In this document: positions 16,144 to 22,716 of the stretch, piece by piece
Numbering within the stretch: the first letter of the stretch is position 1
Layout of the letters: every line of letters begins with the position of its first letter
Source of the DNA: Oscillospiraceae bacterium
GTDB taxonomy: Bacteria; Bacillota; Clostridia; Oscillospirales; UBA929
Direction: 5' to 3'
Assembly (NCBI GenBank): GCA_009784085.1
Contig: WRCJ01000002.1
Location: 1-51,936 of the forward strand
Length of the DNA: 51,936 nucleotides
Position numbers and translations under genes: made by a program
The notes under the pieces: generated by a model
Databases searched by the model: none
The model's input: the letters and a program-made list of their open reading frames with translations, nothing else
What the model was told of the DNA's origin: nothing

Positions 16144-17250
16144 TTAGTTATCGCAATATAGACAACGCTTGCCATCGGAAAGCGCCGGGAGGTATCGTTC
16201 CGAGGCGGCGATACAGCGTGGGTTGGCGCAGACGAAGGAGGGGTGGCCGCGGCCGTGGCTATGGCCCTGGCCCTGACCCTGGCTATGTCCATTGTTATGG
16301 CCATGGTTATGGCTATCGGGGGGCGGCGGCAGATCGCCGCGCGGCTGCTCCAACAGATGTGTCAACAATGCCATACGCACGTACATCCCCAGCCTGGCCT
16401 GCTCGAAATAGAACGCGCGGGGGTCGCGGTCGACTTCGACGCTGATTTCTTCCCTGCGGGGCAATGGATGCAGGATCAGCAAGTCGCGCTTGGCCGCGCT
16501 GAGCTTGTCGGTCGTGAGCACATAGACCCCCCTGAGGCGGTCGTACGCGGACGGGTCGGCCAGCCGTTCGTGCTGGATGCGCGTCATGTAGAGCACATCC
16601 AAATGGGGTAGCGTATCCTCTAAGCTGGATGTTTCCATACAAGCTTGGCCGCATGCGCGTAAAAACATGCGCAGGTACTCCGGGATGGCCAGCTCCCGGG
16701 GCGATATGAGGGATAGGGACAGCCCCGGGAAAGAAGCCAGTGCGCGGATGAGCGAATGCGCCGTGCGGCCATACTTGAGATCCCCGCATACGCCGATGTG
16801 CAGGCCGGAAACGCTGCCGCGCCGGCGCGTGATGGCGGCCAAGTCGATGAGCGTCTGGGTGGGGTGCAGATGCCCGCCGTCGCCGGCGTTGACAACCGGT
16901 ACGCGGGAATAGAGCGACGAGGCCATCGCGGCGCCCTCCCGGGGATGGCGGACGATGAGGAGGTCGGCGTAGCCCGAACACATCACAATGGTATCGCTCA
17001 GGGTCTCCCCTTTGGACACCGAGGTGGCGGAGGGATCGCTCATGGAAAACACGCCGCCGCCCAAGCGTTGCATGGCTGCCTGAAAGGAGAAGTTGGTGCG
17101 CGTGGAGGGTTCGAAGAACAGGGAACCCATGACCTGGCCCCGCGCGACGTCCCTGTAGTCGGCGGGATGCGCCAGGATGTCCTCGAAACGCCGGTATACG
17201 CCCTCCCACTCCGCCAGGGAGAGATCGGAGAAATCGATGAAATGCCGCAT
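16144..17250 (-). CDS. pyrB: aspartate carbamoyltransferase with a C-terminal PyrI-like zinc ribbon
   Basis: 368 residues. Residues 1 to about 310 are a full catalytic chain for carbamoyl phosphate + aspartate to N-carbamoylaspartate (pyrimidine synthesis): FFEPSTRTNFSF (carbamoyl phosphate site), ATSVSKGETLSDT, HPTQTLIDL and HPLPRREEISVEVDRDPRA. A linker of His/Gly/Asn/Gln repeats (HNHGHNNGHSQGQGQGH) follows. The end, CANPRCIAASERYLP...CLYCDN, has the Cys-x4-Cys and Cys-x2-Cys pairs of the zinc domain of regulatory chain PyrI, but without PyrI's nucleotide-binding domain. The ATG at 17250 (MRHFIDFSD) fits the family; upstream codons are Arg-rich and atypical. It is probably co-transcribed with the V-ATPase genes. 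Confidence 0.93.
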   Translation of the reverse strand: MRHFIDFSDLSLAEWEGVYRRFEDILAHPADYRDVARGQVMGSLFFEPSTRTNFSFQAAMQRLGGGVFSMSDPSATSVSKGETLSDTIVMCSGYADLLIVRHPREGAAMASSLYSRVPVVNAGDGGHLHPTQTLIDLAAITRRRGSVSGLHIGVCGDLKYGRTAHSLIRALASFPGLSLSLISPRELAIPEYLRMFLRACGQACMETSSLEDTLPHLDVLYMTRIQHERLADPSAYDRLRGVYVLTTDKLSAAKRDLLILHPLPRREEISVEVDRDPRAFYFEQARLGMYVRMALLTHLLEQPRGDLPPPPDSHNHGHNNGHSQGQGQGHSHGRGHPSFVCANPRCIAASERYLPALSDGKRCLYCDN

Positions 17251-17356
17251 GGGAAATCTAAATCCCTTCCTTGGGCGCCTTCGGGGCGCCATTCTTCTTC
17301 GCAATCATTTTACCATATGTAGTTCACGAAGGGAAGATCTCAGGCAAGAATTATTT

Positions 17357-17396
17357 GCGGCGCGTATATTCTCGATAATGAGAAAATACGCGCCGC
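17357..17396 (-). terminator. strong hairpin after the anti-sigma gene
   Basis: Arms of 17 bases (17357-17373 and 17380-17396), with one mismatch and a six-base loop, form a very stable stem. On the minus strand AAATAATTCTT follows rather than a clean T-run. It most likely ends the dusB-sigma-anti-sigma transcript before pyrB. Confidence 0.65.
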
Positions 17397-17472
17397 CGTC
17401 ATCAATATACTTCTTATATGTAGTAAGGAACCATTTCACATTCCGGCTGACATGATGGATGACACATGGATG

Positions 17473-17503
17473 ACACTATGGCTGACTGTACACTATGGCT
17501 GAT
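17473..17503. repeat. duplicated 13-base unit at the anti-sigma stop
   Basis: ACACTATGGCTGA is at 17473-17485 and ACACTATGGCTGA again at 17491-17503. The copy at 17491 carries the TAG stop codon of the anti-sigma gene (minus strand); the other is its downstream copy. Confidence 0.85.
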
Positions 17504-18425
17504 AGATAACGATCAGCACCAACTCCAGGGCCGAGTCGGCCGATCCGGCCAAGTCGGATAAAAACTGTCGCTGCGTATCCTCGTCAATGGCCGAATTGGT
17601 ATCGCTGGGGGGATCGATCCCCCCAAAACCTACCAGCGCCGCGCCTGCCTGATGCAGGGCGGGCCAGATCGCGTCCAGTTCGGCGACGGTCATGGTAATC
17701 TCCAGCAGGTCGCCGCAGTCTTTCGCTGGGTAGGGCGCCAGGATATCGGGCAAGTTCGCCGATGTCAAGGTGACTGTGCCAGCGTAGGCCGCCGAAGACC
17801 CAGGGTCGTCACCAGTTTTGCCGTTGTCATCAGCATCATCGACGCTTTCCTCTGCGTGGTGCCGATTATCGGATGGTTCCCCTTTCGGATCGGGCGGCGC
17901 ATTGGTAGCCGCTATATCGGGCATGTCGCCAGCGCCGCCCGGGTCGCCGCCCTCTCCAAAGGTCTCATCGTAAGCGCCCCCGGTGCCGCGCACCGGATCT
18001 CCGGCGGGATCCTGTACGTCGGCGGGATATTGTACTTCGTTGTTTTCAAACGGCGCCTCCTTGAGCGCGCGCTGCGCGTCCGGCAGATAGTTCCCGAGCG
18101 TGAGAAACAAGGCCAGTACCGCCGCCGCGCCCAGGGGGAGAGCAACGCGACGCAGGGACCATCCGGGGGCATGGGCACGGGACCACCCGGGGGCATGGCG
18201 TTTGTTTTCTTTCGCAAGCTTTTGCATGATGGAGGGCGTCAGCGTGTCGGGAGGCGTTTCGGCTAGGCCGGGCATGACCTCCCGGAAGGTGGTAAACGCC
18301 CGCGCACGCGCCGCACAGACGGGGCATGACGCCGTATGCGAGGCCAGCGACTGCCGCCCTTCCTCGCCCAGGGCGCCGTCGGCGTCCAGGCTGATTTGAA
18401 AAAGATAGAATTCGCAATCCGTCAC
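17493..18425 (-). CDS. zinc-finger anti-sigma factor (membrane)
   Basis: 310 residues. The N-terminal zf-HC2-type anti-sigma domain has the HTASCPVC zinc motif at about 30-37 that usually clamps an ECF sigma factor. One membrane helix follows (VALPLGAAAVLALFLTLGNYL, about 92-112), then an acidic, Gly/Pro-rich extracytoplasmic stalk and a C-terminal domain of about 90 residues that I do not recognise. The start is GTG at 18425, overlapping the sigma gene stop by four bases (GTGA), so the pair is coupled. A small duplication (HAPGWSRAHAPGWS) lies just before the membrane helix. The outer domain presumably senses an envelope signal (inference). Confidence 0.85.
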   Translation of the reverse strand: MTDCEFYLFQISLDADGALGEEGRQSLASHTASCPVCAARARAFTTFREVMPGLAETPPDTLTPSIMQKLAKENKRHAPGWSRAHAPGWSLRRVALPLGAAAVLALFLTLGNYLPDAQRALKEAPFENNEVQYPADVQDPAGDPVRGTGGAYDETFGEGGDPGGAGDMPDIAATNAPPDPKGEPSDNRHHAEESVDDADDNGKTGDDPGSSAAYAGTVTLTSANLPDILAPYPAKDCGDLLEITMTVAELDAIWPALHQAGAALVGFGGIDPPSDTNSAIDEDTQRQFLSDLAGSADSALELVLIVIYQP

Positions 18426-19120
18426 GGCGCGCCACCTCCCCTTTCTTTGCTTGATGAACTCTTAGACGTTTCCGAAGGGGAATAAGTTCCCTGCGATATC
18501 AATATTTCGCGCAAAGCCTCACGCGCCCGCGCCAGGCGCGACTTGACCGTGCCGGCGGGCAGCGCGAGCACATCGGCGATCTCGTCATAGCTGAGGCCCT
18601 GGATCTCCCGCAGTGTGAGGACGGCGCGTTGATCGGGGCGCAAGCTACCCATGGCGTGGGCGATGGCCTCCTGCAACTCCTTTTTTTCCCACTGGCGCTC
18701 CGGGTCGTACCGCGTGTCGGGCAAGTCGCGCTCGCGCTCCTCGCCGCCGTCCTCCGAGGGCAAGGTCAGAGGCAGCTCCCGCCGACGCTTGGTTTTGCGC
18801 AAGTGATCGAGGCAAATGTTGTGGGACAAGCGGTATAGCCATGTGGAAAAGGAGGAATCCCCCATAAAGCTGGGCAGTGCCCGGTACACGCGCAAAAAGA
18901 CCTCCTGGGAGAGGTCATAGGCGTCGTCCCGATTGCGCGACATACGCAGGGCCAAGGAATAAACCTGTTTTTCGTAGTTTTTCACAAGGGTCTCAAAGGC
19001 GCCTTGATCCCCGCCCGCCGCGCGCGCAATCAGCCGGGCCTCATCCATAGCATCCGTGGCCTCACCCGTGGCCTCACCCACAGTATCATCCTTAATATCC
19101 TTAGTATCCTTAATATCCAT
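18422..19120 (-). CDS. ECF-type RNA polymerase sigma factor (RpoE/SigW-like)
   Basis: 232 residues. Region 2 is seen as AFETLVKNYEKQVYSLALRM, DAYDLSQEVFLRVYRALPSF and FSTWLYRLSHNICLDHLRK. Region 4 is AMGSLRPDQRAVLTLREIQG and LSYDEIADVLALPAGTVKSR. These give promoter -10 and -35 recognition. It lies between dusB and its anti-sigma factor and overlaps the latter by four bases. The first 25 residues are an odd repeat-built tail (DIKDTKDIKDD, GEATGEATDAMDE) encoded by tandem DNA repeats at about 19040-19118. An internal start near the sequence MDEARLIARAAGG is possible. Confidence 0.92.
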   Translation of the reverse strand: MDIKDTKDIKDDTVGEATGEATDAMDEARLIARAAGGDQGAFETLVKNYEKQVYSLALRMSRNRDDAYDLSQEVFLRVYRALPSFMGDSSFSTWLYRLSHNICLDHLRKTKRRRELPLTLPSEDGGEERERDLPDTRYDPERQWEKKELQEAIAHAMGSLRPDQRAVLTLREIQGLSYDEIADVLALPAGTVKSRLARAREALREILISQGTYSPSETSKSSSSKERGGGAP

Positions 19121-19123
19121 TGC

Positions 19124-20131
19124 TCATATTCCGCATCCGCATTCTCCCGCAATCCTTTCGAGTTCATCCAAGGTTGTCGCGTGGGATATCAGCTGCTTGT
19201 AGCGGCTCGCGTGGGGGATGCCGCGCAAATACCAAGCGAAGTGCCGCCGCGCTTCCAGGCAGGCGATGTGCTCGCCCTTGTCCAGGGCGGCCATCTGGAT
19301 CTGCCGCAACGCCACAGCGAGGCGGTCGCGCAAGGGGGGGCAGGGGGGGATCGGCCGACTGTCCAGCGCGGCGGCGACTTGGGCAAAAATCCAGGGGTTG
19401 CCGAAGGCCGCCCGGCCGATCATCACCATGTCGGCGCCCGTGATCCGCCGCGCGCGAAGGGCGTCATCCGGAGAAAAGACATCCCCATTGAGGATAACCG
19501 GGATGCCGACGGCGCGCTTGACCTGGGCAATCGTGTCCCAGTCCGCCCGGCCCGCGTACATCTGCACCCGTGTGCGCCCATGCACGCAAATGGCGGACGC
19601 CCCGGCGGATTCCGCCATCCGCGCGAACTCCACCACATTGATATGGCCCCTGTCCCAGCCCAGGCGGCACTTGACGGTGACCGGGACCGACGGCGCCGAC
19701 GCCGCCGACGCCGCAACTGCCGCCGCCGACACGCAAGCCCCGATGATGCGCTCGGCCAGGGGGAGGTTGCGCATCAGGGCGCAACCGTCGCCGTTCGCGG
19801 TGATTTTGGGCGTGGGGCAGCCCATATTGAGATCGATAAAATCGGGCGCCACTTCACAAATGGCGAACGCCGCCGCTTCGGCCAGGCACGAAGGATCGTT
19901 GCCAAAAAGCTGCACCGCAACCGGGTGCTCATCCACGCCCAGGCGCAGCAGTTTTTTGGATTTTTCGTCGCCATGGGACAACGCGCGGGCGCTGACCATT
20001 TCGGTGTAAGTGAGCAGGCGGGCCTGTTCCCGGCAAATCGCCCGGAAGGCCCTGTCGGTTACACCGGCCATGGGCGCCAACGCCTGGAGGGTGCCCACCG
20101 TCACGCCGCCGATGGAAAAAGACTGATTCAT
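19124..20131 (-). CDS. dusB: tRNA-dihydrouridine synthase
   Basis: 335 residues. This FMN enzyme reduces uridine to dihydrouridine in the D-loop of tRNA. The TIM barrel shows LAPMAGVTDRAFRAI, FIDLNMGCPTPKI with the catalytic cysteine, VKCRLGWD, AICVHGRTRVQMYAG, PVILNGDVFSPDDAL, and GADMVMIGRAAFGNPWIF for phosphate binding. An Ala/Ser-rich insertion (SAAAVAASAASAPSVP) replaces a normally short loop before VKCR. The ATG at 20131 (MNQSFSIGG) fits the family but has no ribosome binding site; a consensus promoter sits so close that the mRNA may be leaderless. It heads the operon with the sigma and anti-sigma genes. Confidence 0.93.
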   Translation of the reverse strand: MNQSFSIGGVTVGTLQALAPMAGVTDRAFRAICREQARLLTYTEMVSARALSHGDEKSKKLLRLGVDEHPVAVQLFGNDPSCLAEAAAFAICEVAPDFIDLNMGCPTPKITANGDGCALMRNLPLAERIIGACVSAAAVAASAASAPSVPVTVKCRLGWDRGHINVVEFARMAESAGASAICVHGRTRVQMYAGRADWDTIAQVKRAVGIPVILNGDVFSPDDALRARRITGADMVMIGRAAFGNPWIFAQVAAALDSRPIPPCPPLRDRLAVALRQIQMAALDKGEHIACLEARRHFAWYLRGIPHASRYKQLISHATTLDELERIAGECGCGI

Positions 20132-20138
20132 GGTATCT

Positions 20139-20167
20139 AGTGTATCACAACCGGCGGGAAATGCCAA
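20139..20167 (-). promoter_or_regulatory. promoter for dusB-sigma-anti-sigma
   Basis: Minus strand TTGGCA (20167-20162), a 17-base spacer and TACACT (20144-20139). Only seven bases (AGATACC) separate the -10 box from the dusB ATG, so transcription would start at or within a few bases of the start codon. Confidence 0.7.
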
Positions 20168-20218
20168 GATTACGGATCTATTTATGGGATATTTATGGGG
20201 ATATTTGCGGGATAGCAA

Positions 20219-20247
20219 TTGCTATTTTTCGGCGATGGTGTTATGAT
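20219..20247 (+). promoter_or_regulatory. promoter for the membrane protein gene and perhaps lysA
   Basis: TTGCTA (20219-20224), a 17-base spacer and TATGAT (20242-20247). It is divergent from the dusB promoter; the two -35 boxes are about 50 bases apart. Confidence 0.65.
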
Positions 20248-20278
20248 ATTATAAAACGCACGCCGCGAGGAGAAAAGC

Positions 20279-20338
20279 ATGTCATGGCGCATGTCATGAG
20301 GCATGTCAAGACGTATGTCATGAGGCGTGTCATGAGGA
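20279..20338. repeat. 12-base unit repeated five times at a gene start
   Basis: Units: ATGTCATGGCGC, ATGTCATGAGGC, ATGTCAAGACGT, ATGTCATGAGGC and GTGTCATGAGGA. The array lies between the promoter at 20219 and the likely start at 20347, contains several in-frame ATG codons, and ends in the GAGGAG ribosome binding site. Confidence 0.9.
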
Positions 20339-20346
20339 GCTACCGT

Positions 20347-21219
20347 ATGCGAAAATTTCTAATCCCCATTACGTTGCTGATCGGCGCCGCCGTTGGCCTC
20401 ATCCGGGCTTTCGAGTGGCGGGAGGCATGGGACACAGAGCTTTGGCTGATGATGCCATGGCATTGGTTGTCCATTTTGCTCCTCTTGTGTTGTTTCGCCG
20501 TGGCTGTCGCCCTCTTCCTGGCGATGCGCAAGTCGCCCAGTGTGGCCGCCACGCCCACGCAGGAGGACTTTGAGGGGATACGGGCTTTGTTGTGGGCAGA
20601 TATAGCCGCCGGGCTTGTGTTGCTCGTCAGCGCCGCGCTGGAGATCCGTAGCTTCATCCGCGCACAGTATGGGATGGAGCAGGTACAAGAGTTATTCGGG
20701 CTGATATTCGCGATTCTGTCCGTGTTTACCGCCATATGCGTGATTGTGACGGCGTCGGCGGCGGCCAGGGGCGCGCTGAACCGCACGCACTCCATCTATA
20801 TGCTGACGCCGGTTTTCTGGGCTTGCTTCTGGTTGCTGCGCAACATCGGCGAATACGCCGTGAACCCGGAACCGCTCAGCTTCCTGTTCGAGATGCTGGG
20901 CGTCGTCTTCACGTTGCTTGCCCTATACACCGCCGCCGGTTTCTTTTTCTACCGCGCCAATGTCCGGCGGACGATGCTATATGGCGCGTTGGGTATCTTT
21001 TTCCTGCTGGTCACATTATTGGGCGACGGGCTGTACTATTTGTTTTGGAACGACTTCCCCATGGGCGATCCGACCTTTGCGAACCTTGCGCGCGCGCTGT
21101 TTGCCCTGTTCCATCTGATGGCGATCGTACATGCGTATGGAGCGAAGAGGAAGAGATCCCGATGGAAACACAAGGGAAGGGCAGGCCCGATGTATTACCC
21201 CTACAACTACCCCTGCTGA
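20347..21219 (+). CDS. polytopic membrane protein of unknown function
   Basis: 290 residues with about seven hydrophobic segments: LIPITLLIGAAVGLI, WLSILLLLCCFAVAVALFL, ADIAAGLVLLVSAAL, LFGLIFAILSVFTAICVIV, FWACFWLLRNI, LGVVFTLLALYTAAGFFF and GALGIFFLLVTLLGDGLYYLF. It ends in a short basic tail and a Tyr/Pro-rich stretch (MYYPYNYPC). No catalytic motif was recognised. Similar proteins occur as hypothetical membrane proteins in clostridia (impression only). The ATG at 20347 is preferred, eight bases after GAGGAG; an ATG at 20284, inside the 12-base repeat array, is in frame and preceded by a second GAGGAG site. lysA follows 59 bases downstream on the same strand. Confidence 0.75.
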   Translation: MRKFLIPITLLIGAAVGLIRAFEWREAWDTELWLMMPWHWLSILLLLCCFAVAVALFLAMRKSPSVAATPTQEDFEGIRALLWADIAAGLVLLVSAALEIRSFIRAQYGMEQVQELFGLIFAILSVFTAICVIVTASAAARGALNRTHSIYMLTPVFWACFWLLRNIGEYAVNPEPLSFLFEMLGVVFTLLALYTAAGFFFYRANVRRTMLYGALGIFFLLVTLLGDGLYYLFWNDFPMGDPTFANLARALFALFHLMAIVHAYGAKRKRSRWKHKGRAGPMYYPYNYPC

Positions 21220-21278
21220 TCAATTCACGTTGTATAATTAACTAATTCACGTATATTAACGTTTACTGAGGTGTCAAC

Positions 21279-22580
21279 ATGAGCAATCTGAATCCCTTTG
21301 GCAGCATCGATTCCCAAATCATCGCGACAGCGGCGCGCCAGTTTGGTACGCCGTTCTATCTTTACGACGAGAGGCTCCTTATCGACAAATGCCAGCGGCT
21401 CCTCGCCATGCCCCACGCATTTGGCATCACGGTGCGCTTTGCCATGAAGGCCAATTCCACCCGGGCTATCTTGAAGATTATCAGCGGCCAGGGGCTGAAG
21501 ATCGACGCGAGTTCGCTCAACGAGGCCAGGCGGGCCAGGCTGGCCGGCATCCCCTATGGGGACATCCTGCTGACAACCCAGGAGGCGCCTGCCGGTCAAG
21601 ATATGCAAGACCTTCAGGACATGATGCGGCAAGGCCTTCGCTACAATGTCTGCTCCGCTTTGCAACTCCAAAATATAGCCGACTTTGCCTCGGAAACGGG
21701 GACAAGCCTGTCCGTCAGGGTATCTCCGGGCATGGGCGCGGGCGAGTCGGCCACCCGCAACACGGGGGACGACTACTCCTGCTTCGGGGTTCACCTATCT
21801 GACATGGAAAGAACCCTTGCCATCGCGAAAGACAAGGGCTTGGTTTTGGATCAATTGCATGTGCATATTGGATCGGGGGGTAGCCCAGAGATATGGCGCG
21901 CCAACATCGTAAACGAGCTGGGTATCCTGGAAAAATACTTCCCCGATGCGAAAATCATCAGTTTCGGCGGTGGGATGAAGGAAGCCCGTATGCCGGATGA
22001 GGCGCCTGCCGACATCCTGTCGCTGGGTCAATACGCGAAAGAGAAAATCGATCTGTTCTACCAAAAGACAAGCCGGAAGATGCATGTGGAAATCGAGCCG
22101 GGCACATACGTCGCGGCCAACGCGGGGTACGTGGTCACCCGTGTCTTGGACAAAAAACGGACCGGCGGCGACGGGTTCCTTTTCCTGGTTTTGGACGGCG
22201 GCATGGAACTCAATGCCCGCCCCCTGCTGTATGGATCGCGGCATCCGTTCTACATGATCTCGCAGCAGGGGCGCTTGCTGTCCACCGAATTTTTCGGGGA
22301 TCCCGGCGCCGAGCTAGCCGTGCCCGTCGGGCGTTGCTGCGAAAGCGGCGACGCGCAAAGCCTTACCCCGGAGGGCCTGAGCCTGCCGCGCCCCATGACG
22401 GCGCCGTCGGTGGGCGATTACGCGGTCATCGGCGGGGCGGGCGCGTATTGCTCCTCCATGGCGCCGATGAACTACAACTCGCATGTCCAAGCCGGGGAAG
22501 TCCTCTACACCCGCGACGGGAACTTGGTCGAGATCCGCCGCCGGCAGACCTTGGAACAGCTCTTGGCGAACGAGATATAA
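21279..22580 (+). CDS. lysA: diaminopimelate decarboxylase family enzyme
   Basis: 433 residues. This PLP enzyme of the alanine racemase/LysA fold makes L-lysine from meso-diaminopimelate. Features: RFAMKANS with the PLP lysine at 57, LHVHIGSGG, ISFGGGMKEA, VEIEPGTYVAANAGY, GRCCESGD (the LysA-type GPxCExxD region) and YCSSMAPMNYNSH. The length is normal. GAGGTG lies seven bases before the ATG at 21279. No lysine riboswitch or T-box was seen in the short leader. A closely related decarboxylase of the same fold cannot be excluded, because GPIC is replaced by GRCC. The last codons and stop (GCGAACGAGATATAA) start a downstream repeat array. Confidence 0.85.
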   Translation: MSNLNPFGSIDSQIIATAARQFGTPFYLYDERLLIDKCQRLLAMPHAFGITVRFAMKANSTRAILKIISGQGLKIDASSLNEARRARLAGIPYGDILLTTQEAPAGQDMQDLQDMMRQGLRYNVCSALQLQNIADFASETGTSLSVRVSPGMGAGESATRNTGDDYSCFGVHLSDMERTLAIAKDKGLVLDQLHVHIGSGGSPEIWRANIVNELGILEKYFPDAKIISFGGGMKEARMPDEAPADILSLGQYAKEKIDLFYQKTSRKMHVEIEPGTYVAANAGYVVTRVLDKKRTGGDGFLFLVLDGGMELNARPLLYGSRHPFYMISQQGRLLSTEFFGDPGAELAVPVGRCCESGDAQSLTPEGLSLPRPMTAPSVGDYAVIGGAGAYCSSMAPMNYNSHVQAGEVLYTRDGNLVEIRRRQTLEQLLANEI

Positions 22581-22640
22581 ACGGGGCGAAATATAGCGAA
22601 CGAAATATTACGAACGAAATATAGCGAGCGAATTATAAAC
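22566..22640. repeat. 14-15-base repeats starting at the lysA stop codon
   Basis: The unit GCGAACGAAATATA is repeated about four times with variation (GCGAACGAGATATAA at the lysA end, then copies near 22600, 22613 and 22625). The first unit contains the lysA TAA stop. Confidence 0.85.
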
Positions 22641-22670
22641 GGGGCGCACCGCCAGATGACGGTGCGCCCC
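22641..22670. terminator. bidirectional-looking terminator between lysA and the M23 peptidase gene
   Basis: GGGGCGCACCG (22641-22651) pairs perfectly with CGGTGCGCCCC (22660-22670) around an eight-base loop. On the minus strand GTTTATAATT follows, so it best serves the M23 gene ending at 22717. On the plus strand no T-run follows. Confidence 0.7.
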
Positions 22671-22716
22671 GGAGGGTTCAAAGGGGGTAGGGGGCCTGAG
22701 GTAGTCTATAGGGGCT

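Noticed and set aside
17251..17304. Longer PyrB start with an Arg-rich N-terminus
   Set aside because: The upstream residues are not like any PyrB, and MRHFIDFSDLS at 17250 fits the family start.
21220..21278. Possible lysine riboswitch or T-box before lysA
   Set aside because: The leader is under 60 bases and shows only AATTCACGT repeats, with no conserved riboswitch or T-box sequence.
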